Source of the DNA: Lachnospiraceae bacterium
GTDB lineage: Bacteria > Bacillota > Clostridia > Lachnospirales > Lachnospiraceae
Assembly (NCBI GenBank): GCA_022794265.1
Contig: JAAWEK010000017.1
Location: 27,212-91,211 of the forward strand
Reading direction: 5' to 3'
Length of the DNA: 64,000 bases
Shown: positions 37,897 to 45,927 of the stretch, piece after piece
Layout: each line of letters opens with the position of its first letter
Position numbering within the stretch: position 1 is the stretch's first letter
Program-made: the position numbers and the translations under genes
The notes under the pieces: model-generated
The model's database searches: none
What the model was told of the DNA's origin: nothing
Seen by the model: only the letters and a program-made list of their open reading frames with translations

Positions 37897-38316
37897 TTAA
37901 TCTAACAAATTTATCTTTTCCATCAGATAACGGAAAATACTTTTTTCCTCTACTACAATCTTCGCCTGACATATCATACCGTTTATTATGCTTCCTTTAT
38001 CACCATGTTTGTTCATTACTGTCGTCTTATCACATTTAACTCTTACCGGATAATAGGAACTCCCCGAATTGCCATCAACTTTAATATCTTTTGCGATGCT
38101 ATTAATGATTCCGGTAAAATAACCATATTCAGAAGAAGGATATGCTGCAATCTCAAATTTCACGGTTTGTCCTATTTGTAATTTTGCTATATCTCTGTTT
38201 TCAACATATAGTTCAGCATAATAACTGCTATTTGTTTCAGGAAGAATCCGGCACAATACGGTTCCCTCCTGAATATATCCGCCTTCTCTTACCTCTGTGC
38301 TGAAGGATATATATCC
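37897..38316 (-). pseudogene. C-terminal remnant of an HlyD-family bacteriocin export accessory protein
   Basis: The open frame runs from the junction at about 38316 to the stop at 37897 (139 codons) and reads GYISFSTEVREGG, GTVLCRILPETNSSYYAELYVENRDIAKL, IGQTVKFEIAAYPSSEYGYFTG. This is the last beta-barrel part of a membrane-fusion accessory protein. The signal anchor and coiled coil (roughly the first 250 residues) are missing: the frame abuts the ABC ATPase fragment, so a deletion of about 1 kb removed the end of one gene and the start of the other. An ATG at 38256 could allow a short product without anchor, probably non-functional. Confidence 0.85.
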
Positions 38317-40294
38317 GGTTTTTTCAATATAGCTCTGGCTATGGCAAGCCTTTGTCTCTGTCCGCCGGAAAGATTGGCTCCGTTTTCTTCCAGCCTGGTC
38401 TCATAACGCAGCGGAAGCCGGTTAATAAAATCATGTGCCTGCGCCATTTTTGCCGCCTCAATAACCTCCTCTATTTCTACATAATCCATTCCCAGGGTTA
38501 GATTTTCTAAAATACTTCCGCTGAACAAAAAGGTTTCTTGCGGGATATATGCTATCTTCTCCCTTAATCGCTCTATCTGTATATCTTCTATATTATTTCC
38601 ATCAATCAGTATTTCTCCTTTTTCGGCCGAATACATATGTAACAGTAATTTTGATAATGTGGTTTTTCCGGAACCGCTTTCCCCTACAAATGCCGCCTTC
38701 TGTCCCTTTTCAATTTTTAAATTAATATTTTCCAATACCGGTCTTCTTTTTCCATAGCGGAAATCAAGATTTTTTATTTCAATTTCTCCCATTAATTTAT
38801 CGGGGGATAATTTCTTATACTCTGCTTCTGTTTTTTCAACCTCTAAATCTAAAATTTCTCCTAAACGGTCAGCCGCTACAACTGCAGTCTGTATCTTAGG
38901 CTGTAAATTAATGAGATTTTTAACAGGGTCCAGAAAATACACTAACAGCGAATTAAACGTAATCAATCCGCCTATTGTTATTTCTCCCCGAATAACACAG
39001 ACACCTCCTGCCCTAAAATAATAACGCCTCCCACAAGTTCAATAAAGACCTTAAGTGAAGATTGCAGATTGCCGACCCAGCTCAGGCGAAATATGCTTTT
39101 CAGCAATCTTACAAATCTAATTTCCATTTCACTTTTTACTTTTCCTTCCGCATTGTATGCTTTTATGGTCTGTATGCCGTTCAGTGATTCTACCAGATAG
39201 GAAGTAAGCTGTGCATTATCTTCCATTTGTTTTCGATTTAATTTCTCATACCATCGATTGAATGTAATTACTATTATCATGTACAAAATCACCATCAGAA
39301 TTGCAATTCCAAACATTTTTTCATTCTGCATATATAAAATAACTGCTCCGGCCACTGCCATCAAAGTATCTATCATAATCGTTAATGTTGCTCCGGCAAT
39401 TGCTTCCCTGACTTTTGAGGCGTCGTTAAATCTTGAAATAATTTCTCCTACTTTTCTGCTTCCAAAAAAATTCATCTGAAGTTCCAATACATGGCGGTAA
39501 TATCCTAAAAGCAATGCAATATCCAATTTTTGACTGAGATATAATAACAAATGGGAACGAAATCCATTAAGCAACACCTTAAATATGTTTAAAAAAATAA
39601 CTCCCACGGATAACGTTGTCAGTGTTTTCATTAATCCATCCGGCAAAATGTCATCCACCAATGCTTTAAAATAGAAGCCTGCCAGAATACCCAATACCGT
39701 ATACAGCAGAGAGGCGATAAATATGTGAAACAATAGCTTTTTCTGAGGCAGCAGCAAATGAAAAAAGCGACTAAACAGTCCCTTTGTCTCGTCACCTTTT
39801 TTGAATGTTTCATTTTTGACTAATAGTATTAAAATGCCTGTCCACTGATATTTGGGCGGCTTATTTTCTTCCCGTACTTCTCCAAAGAATTCTTCCGGTG
39901 TCAGTTTTACTATTCCTACAGCCGGATCCGCTATAATTATTTTCTTCTTTGTTATTTTATGGATCACCACATAATGCAATAAGGTTCCATCTACTATTAC
40001 ATGTGCAATGCAAGGCAGCGGAAACTCTGAATTAAATGCCTGTTTGTCTCCCCGGACTCCTTTCGCACTAAATCCAAGCTGTTCCGCTGCCTTTATAATA
40101 CCATATGCATTCGTTCCCTGTTTATCGGTGCCTGCCGCCTCCCTTATTTTCGTAATTCCAATTTTATAACCGTTTTGCTTTGAAATCGTAGCAAGACATG
40201 CGGCACCACAATCTATGATATCGTGTTGTTTTACACAATAGTATCTCATACTCCTATTCCTCCCATAATACCTTGGATGCTTTTTCTCTTTCAT
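38289..40294 (-). pseudogene. peptidase-C39 bacteriocin ABC exporter, frameshifted and truncated
   Basis: The first frame (40294 to 38978) has an N-terminal C39 peptidase (QHDIIDCGAACLATIS with catalytic Cys29, LLHYVVIH, IADPAVG) and the six-helix ABC membrane domain, then stops at FGEK. The second frame (from about 39012 to 38289) continues without loss: VIRGEITIGGLITFN, GESGSGKTT (Walker A), LSGGQRQRLAIARAILKKPDI. A one-base loss in the G run at 39011-39013 restores VIILGAGG if corrected. After KPDI the reading runs out of frame into HlyD sequence and stops at YPSAQR, so Walker B and the rest of the ATPase are gone. Export activity is not possible from this gene. Confidence 0.9.
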
Positions 40295-40309
40295 AATATA
40301 TTTATTAAT

Positions 40310-40486
40310 TTATATTCTGTTTTTTATTAGTTGTTCTATGTTAATCCAAATATTTAAGACCAATACAACTGCAAAAATAATCCATACCCAAAGGGATTTT
40401 GTATCTATTGCAGCAATTAACAGACATATTGTATTAAAAACAGATAATAAAATAATTCTAAAATTTTTTCCCACAGCATCTTTCAT
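40310..40486 (-). CDS. 58-aa two-helix membrane protein in the bacteriocin operon
   Basis: A short gene below the usual length cut-off. It reads MKDAVGKNFRIILLSVFN, then a hydrophobic helix, a TKSLW turn, a second helix (WVWIIFAVVLVLNIWI) and a polar tail ending NRI. AGGAG is ten bases before the ATG at 40486. It lies between the 100-residue membrane protein and the exporter, the usual place for immunity or accessory proteins. No family recognised. Both its frame and its binding site look intact. Confidence 0.65.
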   Translation of the reverse strand: MKDAVGKNFRIILLSVFNTICLLIAAIDTKSLWVWIIFAVVLVLNIWINIEQLIKNRI

Positions 40487-40558
40487 TTCTTATTTTCTCC
40501 TAATTATCTATAGTTCCTTTTTATCAGTTGCACAATATGATTTGTTATTTCTAAATTC

Positions 40559-40861
40559 TTATGTAATAACATTATTTACCTTTTTTCCATAAGTATTTAT
40601 TATTCTCTCTGACGCATTTAAAAATGCCCAGCTATTCAATAATATAACAAAAGAACCATAGTCAAGGCCATCTGTTTTGTACATATATGCTATAATAAAA
40701 ATATACGCTACATATAGTATACATCCTGCTAAAAGAAAAACAATGCTTATTACTTTTGTAAACCCGGCATTCATTCCTTTTATCTTAAAGTTATTTTTAA
40801 ATATTAATATGATATAAATAATAATTACAATATTTAAAAATATATGTCCCCAAAAAATCAT
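40559..40861 (-). CDS. small membrane protein, candidate bacteriocin immunity protein
   Basis: 100 residues with three hydrophobic helices (IFLNIVIIIYIILIF; VISIVFLLAGCILYVAYIFIIAYMY; a weaker third). It starts 4 bases after the stop of the second peptide precursor, with GGTGG upstream, so it is tightly coupled to it. Small polytopic proteins in this position commonly protect the producer of class II bacteriocins. Immunity is inferred from place and shape, not from a recognised domain. Confidence 0.65.
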   Translation of the reverse strand: MIFWGHIFLNIVIIIYIILIFKNNFKIKGMNAGFTKVISIVFLLAGCILYVAYIFIIAYMYKTDGLDYGSFVILLNSWAFLNASERIINTYGKKVNNVIT

Positions 40862-40865
40862 AATT

Positions 40866-41042
40866 TCACCACCCTGTTATTAAAGTCATTACTCCACTTG
40901 CAACGCCTACACCAACCGGCACCAATCCACCGCCTGATATTATAGAACCTGTAACAATCAATACTCCTCCAATTCTTGAAAGCCATCCTCCACCATCAAT
41001 TTCTAATAATTCATCATTACTAATTTCAATTAATTCAAACAT
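40866..41042 (-). CDS. double-glycine-leader peptide precursor (bacteriocin subunit 2)
   Basis: 58 residues from ATG 41042; the run AGGGGG lies six bases before it, while upstream ATGs overlap the binding site or the previous stop. The leader MFELIEISNDELLEIDGG ends in the GG cleavage site of C39 peptidases, with Leu and Glu at the expected places. The mature 40-residue part begins GWLSRIGG and is Gly-rich and hydrophobic, with GSIISG and other GxxxG-like spacings typical of two-peptide (class IIb) bacteriocins. It follows precursor 1 by 13 bases. Confidence 0.85.
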   Translation of the reverse strand: MFELIEISNDELLEIDGGGWLSRIGGVLIVTGSIISGGGLVPVGVGVASGVMTLITGW

Positions 41043-41055
41043 ATTCATCCCCCTA

Positions 41056-41265
41056 CTAGTGAATTCCATAATCTAATGAAGCACAAGAACTTCCAGCCAA
41101 TACCAACCCTGCTCCTGGATTTAATGCTCCTACTGGTAAAGACCATGCCAAGCCTACAGTCCCAGCAAATACTGCCAAAGCTTTTTTCCAGTTCAAACCA
41201 CCCTCCACTTCCATTAGATTTTCTTGTGACATTTCACAGAATCCATTTCCTAAAATCATTTCCAT
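41056..41265 (-). CDS. double-glycine-leader peptide precursor (bacteriocin subunit 1)
   Basis: 69 residues. AGGAG is nine bases before ATG 41265. The 23-residue leader ends SQENLMEVEGG, a clear double-glycine site. The predicted 46-residue mature peptide starts LNWKKALAVFAGTVG, continues with small and hydrophobic residues (SLPVGALNPGAGLVLAG) and ends with two residues of note, Cys in SSCAS and a terminal His. A single Cys means no intramolecular disulfide. Paired with precursor 2 it resembles a class IIb bacteriocin. Confidence 0.85.
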   Translation of the reverse strand: MEMILGNGFCEMSQENLMEVEGGLNWKKALAVFAGTVGLAWSLPVGALNPGAGLVLAGSSCASLDYGIH

Positions 41266-41290
41266 TTTAACAATCTCCTTTTTATTTTTA

Positions 41291-41319
41291 TTTACACTTA
41301 TCCCAAAAAGTTGTATACT
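41291..41319 (+). promoter_or_regulatory. plus-strand promoter inside the bacteriocin leader
   Basis: TTTACA and TATACT with 17 bp between them, directed away from the bacteriocin genes. The -10 contains the palindrome GTATAC. No plus-strand gene follows, only a terminator hairpin. Confidence 0.5.
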
Positions 41320-41325
41320 TTACCC

Positions 41326-41397
41326 AGGTACTTTTTTATAAGTGCTTTCAATTTGGAACTCCGGTTGGTCTGCGCAAATTTCAATCGGAGTTTTTTA
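41326..41397 (+). ncRNA. candidate ~72-nt small RNA, antisense to the bacteriocin operon leader
   Basis: The stretch begins at the expected start of the promoter 41291-41319 and ends with an intrinsic terminator: AACTCCGGTTG (41357-41367) pairs with CAATCGGAGTT (41382-41392), followed by TTTTTT to 41396. It has no start codon with a binding site. It lies opposite the leader or promoter of the peptide genes, so base-pairing or promoter interference is possible. Expression is not shown by sequence. Confidence 0.4.
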
Positions 41398-41505
41398 TAT
41401 ATAAAGCAACAATATTAATAAAGTTTTACCCATATAACATCATTGCGATATATCATACTTTTTAAACTTTTCTTTTATATACAACAAATAATTAGAAATA
41501 AAAAC

Positions 41506-41535
41506 AAAAAAAGTTGCAAGATTTTATCCTGCAAC
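41506..41535 (-). terminator. terminator of the gene at 41559-42131
   Basis: On the minus strand GTTGCA-G...-TGCAAC (stem 41513-41518/41530-41535) is followed by seven T. It lies in copy A of a duplicated segment. Confidence 0.65.
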
Positions 41536-41558
41536 CGAACTATCTTAGCAAAATTATT

Positions 41559-42131
41559 TTAACTTAATATTTTCACCTTAGACTCCCAGCTTTGCGTCCT
41601 AATATTTCTATTAGTTTGCCCCTTAACTATAATTAGTATATATAAGATGCAGTACACTATTCCCGATAACAAGTAATAATTCCAAATATTCGGGTTAATC
41701 CCCACATACACATCTATCTCTGTATCCTCAATATCAATAGGATTTGTTTTTTTCGTAACATTATATCCTGCAGTTATCGGCACAAGTTTATTTTCAGCTA
41801 TGTATTGATTTAATTCATTGCAGGTATTTTGTAATTTCATTGGATTTCCCTTATGTTTTGCAACCAGTGCATTTACTATCTTTATTCTTTCTTTATAACA
41901 GAATTCATCTGTACTGCTGATTTCTCTATCTATCGGCAAAAGAATTTCCATTGTGTCATTTTCCACACCATATGTGACTGTTATCGGCATTCCTATTCTT
42001 TTTGCTCCTGCCAGATTTACTTTTTCCTCCATTTTCTTACCGATTTCTTCCAATTCCATTGATTTTATTTTTCCTCTGTATGAAAACAGATTATCAATTT
42101 CCAGCATTTGACCGCTTAATATTTCTACCAT
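41559..42131 (-). CDS. uncharacterised protein with C-terminal membrane helix
   Basis: 190 residues from ATG 42131, preceded by AAGGAGAG at seven bases; a longer frame to 42167 has no signal. Residues 1-125 are soluble and alternate strands and helices (RIGMPITVTYGVENDTMEILLPID; FCYKERIKIVNALVAKHKGN), a pattern that recalls GyrI-like or DUF5085 ligand-binding proteins, but I am not certain. Residues 150-170 form one helix (YYLLSGIVYCILYILIIV). The tail QTNRNIRTQSWESKVK is encoded in copy A of a duplicated segment; the same peptide is encoded in copy B upstream. It sits just upstream of the bacteriocin peptide genes, and may belong to their regulation. Confidence 0.6.
   Translation of the reverse strand: MVEILSGQMLEIDNLFSYRGKIKSMELEEIGKKMEEKVNLAGAKRIGMPITVTYGVENDTMEILLPIDREISSTDEFCYKERIKIVNALVAKHKGNPMKLQNTCNELNQYIAENKLVPITAGYNVTKKTNPIDIEDTEIDVYVGINPNIWNYYLLSGIVYCILYILIIVKGQTNRNIRTQSWESKVKILS
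41571..41619. repeat. direct repeat, copy A of 49-bp core
   Basis: Matches 42218-42266 at 45 of 49 positions, same orientation. The similarity continues more weakly through the adjoining terminator (to about 41506). It encodes the C-terminal tail of the gene at 41559-42131. Confidence 0.85.
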
Positions 42132-42156
42132 CAAAAATCTCTCCTTTGTTTCAAAT

Positions 42157-42182
42157 AAAAACTGCAAGATTATCTCCTGCAG
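42157..42182 (-). terminator. terminator copy B, just upstream of the 41559-42131 gene
   Basis: On the minus strand CTGCA (178-182 side) pairs with TGCAG and is followed by TTTTT at 42161-42157. It lies only about 10 bases before the ribosome binding site of the next gene, so that gene must read through it or start within it. Confidence 0.5.
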
Positions 42183-42268
42183 CCGAACTCTTCTGGTATA
42201 ATATCCTTCAACTTAGTTTTCACCTTAGACTCCCAGCTTTGCGACCTGTTATTTCTAATAGTTTGCTA
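42170..42268 (-). pseudogene. 3' remnant of a paralogue of the 41559-42131 gene
   Basis: In the frame matching copy A this segment reads QTIRNNRSQSWESKVK and then KLKDIIPEEFGCRR before a stop at 42170-42172. There is an in-frame stop directly upstream, so only the tail of the gene remains. The coding frame agrees with copy A, which argues for a duplicated and mostly deleted gene rather than a random DNA repeat. Confidence 0.5.
42218..42266. repeat. direct repeat, copy B of 49-bp core
   Basis: Partner of 41571-41619 (45 of 49 identical), 647 bp away, same orientation. Confidence 0.85.
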
Positions 42269-42270
42269 AT

Positions 42271-42750
42271 TTATACCTTAAGAATTTCCCCCACCGCCGG
42301 TACATAAATATGACCCAACAAAGGATTTTTAATACTGACAATAGGAGCTGTAAGAGTAGCTTCCACTTCGGAGCGCTCAAAGCTTAAATCAGTCTCAATC
42401 ATTTCACAATTAATCAAACGAAGGTTTCTGCAATAGCAAAGTGGTTGTGTACCGATGATTTTACAGTTTTCAAATGTAATATTCTCACTGTACCATGCCA
42501 AATATTCACCCTTAACAACACTGTTTCTGACTGTGATATTCTTTGCATGCCAAAAAGCATCCTTAGTATCGAATACACAATCCTCAAATACTGAATCTGT
42601 AATATACTGGAAAGAGTATTTTCCTTTCATTCGTACCTTCCGAAAAGCCAAATGGTAGGAACGCATCATAAAATATTCACTTTCAGCAGTACAATCCTCC
42701 ATTTCAATCCACTGCACCGACCAGGCGAATAATTCCTTTTTGAATATCAA
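42271..42750 (-). pseudogene. C-terminal half of a DUF3737-type protein
   Basis: The frame reads KGKYSFQYITDSVFEDCVFDTKDAFWHAKNITVRNS, KGEYLAWYSENITFENC, GTQPLCYCRNLRLINC and VSIKNPLLGHIYVPAVGEI, the regular beta-helix turns of DUF3737. Full-length relatives have about 280 residues; here only about the last 160 are left and the frame opens with TTG without a good ribosome binding site. The missing N terminus and its place in a decayed island suggest a truncated gene. Function of the family is unknown. Confidence 0.75.
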
Positions 42751-42891
42751 ATGCTTAAATTATATGGTTAGATATGCTTAGTGGTTATAATTTGTTTGCA
42801 ATATAGTATAATAAACAGACAAAAGAAATTATAGAACTGCAAAAATATTCATTGATTCATTTTTATTATAAACGGAAAAAGGGATTGTAAT

Positions 42892-42927
42892 AAAAATACT
42901 GCTCCGCCATTTTTTGACAGAGCAGTA
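42892..42927 (-). terminator. terminator of the 42-aa orphan gene
   Basis: On the minus strand TACTGCTC pairs perfectly with GAGCAGTA (42920-42927/42897-42904, loop 15), followed by TTTTT. It lies 30 bases after the stop of the 42-codon gene. Confidence 0.8.
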
Positions 42928-42956
42928 CACTTTCATTTTTTAGTAAAATTAAAACT

Positions 42957-43085
42957 TTATTTTTTTGCCCATTTTACTAAATCATCCCAAATATCTTTTT
43001 TATTAGTCGTTCCGCCGAAAAATCCTTCTATTAATAAAAAAATATATATTGGATATATCAATACATGTTTTATAATTTTTTTCAA
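42957..43085 (-). CDS. 42-aa orphan peptide, hydrophobic N terminus and charged amphipathic tail
   Basis: Starts at TTG 43085 with AAAGGG eight bases upstream and ends at TAA 42957-42959, followed closely by a strong terminator. The peptide begins MKKIIKHVLIYPIYIFLLIE, then FFGGTTNKK and the tail DIWDDLVKWAKK. A basic start, one hydrophobic segment and an amphipathic acidic/basic tail are features of secreted signalling peptides, small membrane toxins or bacteriocins; I recognise no family. The complete expression signals are the main evidence that it is real. The surrounding 42751-43392 holds nothing else but two terminators. Confidence 0.5.
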   Translation of the reverse strand: MKKIIKHVLIYPIYIFLLIEGFFGGTTNKKDIWDDLVKWAKK

Positions 43086-43304
43086 TAAAATTTCCCTTTC
43101 AATCTATACTTTTTATAACACTAATTTTTTTATATTCCTTCTCTAAAGATCTGGTTTTATATGCTAAAATCTACTATTAGTTTCCAATTTTTACCTAGTA
43201 GTATATATAAGTTATTGCAAATTGTCAATAAATATTTATCTACACAATATGACATTATTTGACATAAATACTGTCTTCATTTACCAGACCACTTTCATTA
43301 TAAT

Positions 43305-43352
43305 AAAAAACAAACCAAGTACACTACATGATAATGTACTCAGTCTGTTTTT
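43305..43352 (-). terminator. terminator of leuS
   Basis: On the minus strand an 18-bp stem with three wobbles (AAAAACAGACTGAGTACA with TGTACTTGGTTTGTTTTT, loop about 11) ends in six T. It lies about 40 bases after the leuS stop. Confidence 0.75.
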
Positions 43353-43392
43353 ATTAGTAAAATTTATTTGTACTCATTCTATATTCTTCATA

Positions 43393-45822
43393 CTACTTCT
43401 GCACAATATTCACAATTCTTCCTGGAACATATATCTCTTTTACCACCGTACTGGTAAGCTTTCCAGCAATTGCCTCTTTTGCCTTTGCTATTACAGAATC
43501 CTTTGCCTCATCTTTGGCTATTGATATAGTTGCCTTAGTCTTTCCGTTAATCTGAACTGCTATCTCAACCGTATTTTCAACGGTCTTTGCTTCATCATAT
43601 TCCGGCCATGCAGTCTGATATAATCTGCCTTCAAATCCCATAATCTCCCACAGTTCCTCTGTCATATGAGGGGCTACCGGATTTAACAGCGTAATCAATG
43701 TCTTAAATTCACCTCTGGTCAATGAATTATTCTTATAAAAATCATTGATTAATGCCATCATTGCCGCAATCGCAGTATTGTACTTCAGATTTTCGAAATC
43801 CTGGCTGACCTTTTTAATGGTCTGATGCATTTTGGTTTCCATTTCCTTGGAATAATTCATCTCTTCAGATACAAGGTCCTGCAGCTTCCATACACGGTCC
43901 AAAAATCTTCTGCAGCCTTTAACACCCTGCTCAGACCAGGAAGCGCTTAAATCAAAAGCACCAATAAACATTTCATAGGTACGAAGGGTATCCGCACCGT
44001 ATTCGTTCACAATATCATCCGGGTTTACCACGTTTCCCCGGGACTTCGACATCTTCTCGCCGTTTTCTCCCAGAATCATTCCATGAGAAGTACGTTTCTG
44101 ATATGGCTCTGAGGTATTCACCACACCCTGGTCAAATAAAAATTTATGCCAGAAACGGGAGTACAGTAAATGCAGGGTTGTATGTTCCATTCCGCCATTA
44201 TACCAATCCACCGGCATCCAGTAATTCAATGCCTCTTTACCTGCTAACGCTTCGGTATTCTTTGGGTCTGTATATCGCAAGAAATACCAGGAAGAACCCG
44301 CCCACTGCGGCATGGTATCGGTTTCTCTCTTTGCCGGGCCGCCGCAGCAAGGACATTTCACATTTACCCAGTCGGTCATGGCAGCCAACGGGGATTCCCC
44401 ATTGTTAGTAGGCATATAGCTTTCCACATCTGGTAATTCCAACGGTAATTCACTTTCTTCCACAGGCACATAACCGCATGTTTCACAGTGAATAACCGGA
44501 ATTGGTTCGCCCCAGTAACGCTGTCTGGAAAATACCCAGTCCCTTAATTTGAAATTAACCTTTCTGCAGCCGATTCCCTTCTCCTCCAGAAAACTTTTCA
44601 TCTTTTCCTTCGCCTCGGTTACTTCCAGACCATCAAGAAATTGGGAATTTATCATCTTACCTGTTGCAACATCAGTAAATGCCGCCTCATTAATATCAAC
44701 CGGTCCATCCTTGCCCTCAACCACCTGAATCATTGGCAATCCAAACTTCTTTGCAAACTCCCAGTCACGGTCATCATGGGCAGGTACTGCCATAATGGCT
44801 CCTGTACCGTAAGTCATAAGTACATAATCCGAAATCCAGATTGGAATTTCTTTTCCGTTTACCGGATTAACAGCGGTGATACCTTCCAATACCACACCTG
44901 TCTTGTCTTTTGCCAGCTCCGTACGTTCAAAATCGGATTTTTTTGCGGCCGCTTCACGATAAGCCATAATATCGTCCCAGTTTGAAATACAGTCTTTATA
45001 TTTATCAATGTATGGATGTTCCGGTGAAACAACCATATACGTAGCGCCAAATAAAGTATCCGGACGTGTGGTATAAACACGAAGCTTATCTTCCTTATCC
45101 TTCAGCTGAAAATCCACTTCTGCCCCTTCAGAACGGCCAATCCAGTTCTTCTGGGATACCTTGACTTTTTCAATATAATCTACATCATCCAGACCTGAGA
45201 TTAATTTATCCGCATACTCGGTAATCTTAAGCATCCACTCGCTCTTAACCTTACGGACAACCTCGCTGCCACAGCGTTCACACACGCCGTTCACCACTTC
45301 CTCATTGGCAAGTCCCACCTTACAGGAAGTACACCAGTTAATCGGCATCTCTTTCTTATATGCAAGCCCCGCTTTAAACAGCCTGAGGAAAATCCACTGG
45401 GTCCACTTGTAATATTCCGGATCTGTGGTATTTACCTCTCTGTCCCAGTCAAAAGAATAACCTAACGAATGAAGCTGTTCCTTAAATCTCTTCACATTAT
45501 TCTCTGTCACGATCTTTGGATGAATCTTATTTTTAATTGCATAATTCTCAGTAGGCAGACCGAATGCATCCCAGCCCATCGGATACAAAACATTATATCC
45601 CTGCATTCTTCTTTTTCTGGCTACTATATCAAGGGCCGTATACGGTCTTGGATGCCCCACATGCAATCCCTGTCCTGAAGGATATGGGAATTCTACCAAA
45701 GCATAAAACTTCGGCTTACTATAATCATCAGTGGCGGCAAAAGCTTTCTCCGCATCCCATATCTCCTGCCACTTTTTTTCAATTCTCTTTGGTGCATACA
45801 CCTTATTCATACCGTTTTCCAT
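43393..45822 (-). CDS. leuS: leucyl-tRNA synthetase
   Basis: Charges tRNA-Leu. 809 residues from ATG 45822 ([18 protein letters not shown]), which has GGAGG five bases upstream; ATG 45834 lies within that binding site's own upstream base run. The HIGH-type motif is [19 protein letters not shown], the KMSKS motif is [16 protein letters not shown], and the CP1 editing domain includes [21 protein letters not shown]. Zn-type cysteines ([22 protein letters not shown]) are present. The leader is under 100 bases, so there is no room for a T-box; none was seen. Confidence 0.97.
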   Translation of the reverse strand: MENGMNKVYAPKRIEKKWQEIWDAEKAFAATDDYSKPKFYALVEFPYPSGQGLHVGHPRPYTALDIVARKRRMQGYNVLYPMGWDAFGLPTENYAIKNKIHPKIVTENNVKRFKEQLHSLGYSFDWDREVNTTDPEYYKWTQWIFLRLFKAGLAYKKEMPINWCTSCKVGLANEEVVNGVCERCGSEVVRKVKSEWMLKITEYADKLISGLDDVDYIEKVKVSQKNWIGRSEGAEVDFQLKDKEDKLRVYTTRPDTLFGATYMVVSPEHPYIDKYKDCISNWDDIMAYREAAAKKSDFERTELAKDKTGVVLEGITAVNPVNGKEIPIWISDYVLMTYGTGAIMAVPAHDDRDWEFAKKFGLPMIQVVEGKDGPVDINEAAFTDVATGKMINSQFLDGLEVTEAKEKMKSFLEEKGIGCRKVNFKLRDWVFSRQRYWGEPIPVIHCETCGYVPVEESELPLELPDVESYMPTNNGESPLAAMTDWVNVKCPCCGGPAKRETDTMPQWAGSSWYFLRYTDPKNTEALAGKEALNYWMPVDWYNGGMEHTTLHLLYSRFWHKFLFDQGVVNTSEPYQKRTSHGMILGENGEKMSKSRGNVVNPDDIVNEYGADTLRTYEMFIGAFDLSASWSEQGVKGCRRFLDRVWKLQDLVSEEMNYSKEMETKMHQTIKKVSQDFENLKYNTAIAAMMALINDFYKNNSLTRGEFKTLITLLNPVAPHMTEELWEIMGFEGRLYQTAWPEYDEAKTVENTVEIAVQINGKTKATISIAKDEAKDSVIAKAKEAIAGKLTSTVVKEIYVPGRIVNIVQK

Positions 45823-45927
45823 TCTAACCTCCATGGTGGAGCAATGTATTGCGAAAACATAAGCTCCTTCTTATTGTAGATTTTTTAATTTTAACACACA
45901 GAGATTGAATGTCAAGACTATCTGTTT

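Noticed and set aside
40338-40592. 84-codon plus-strand frame inside the bacteriocin operon
   Set aside because: No ribosome binding site; the opposite strand has the better-supported 58-residue membrane protein.
43222-43524. 100-codon plus-strand frame
   Set aside because: It runs across the leuS terminator and into the antisense of leuS; AT-rich, without start signal.
45823-45927. Possible T-box or leader control for leuS
   Set aside because: The leader is about 100 bases; no T-box sequence or terminator/antiterminator pair is visible. The same holds for serS.
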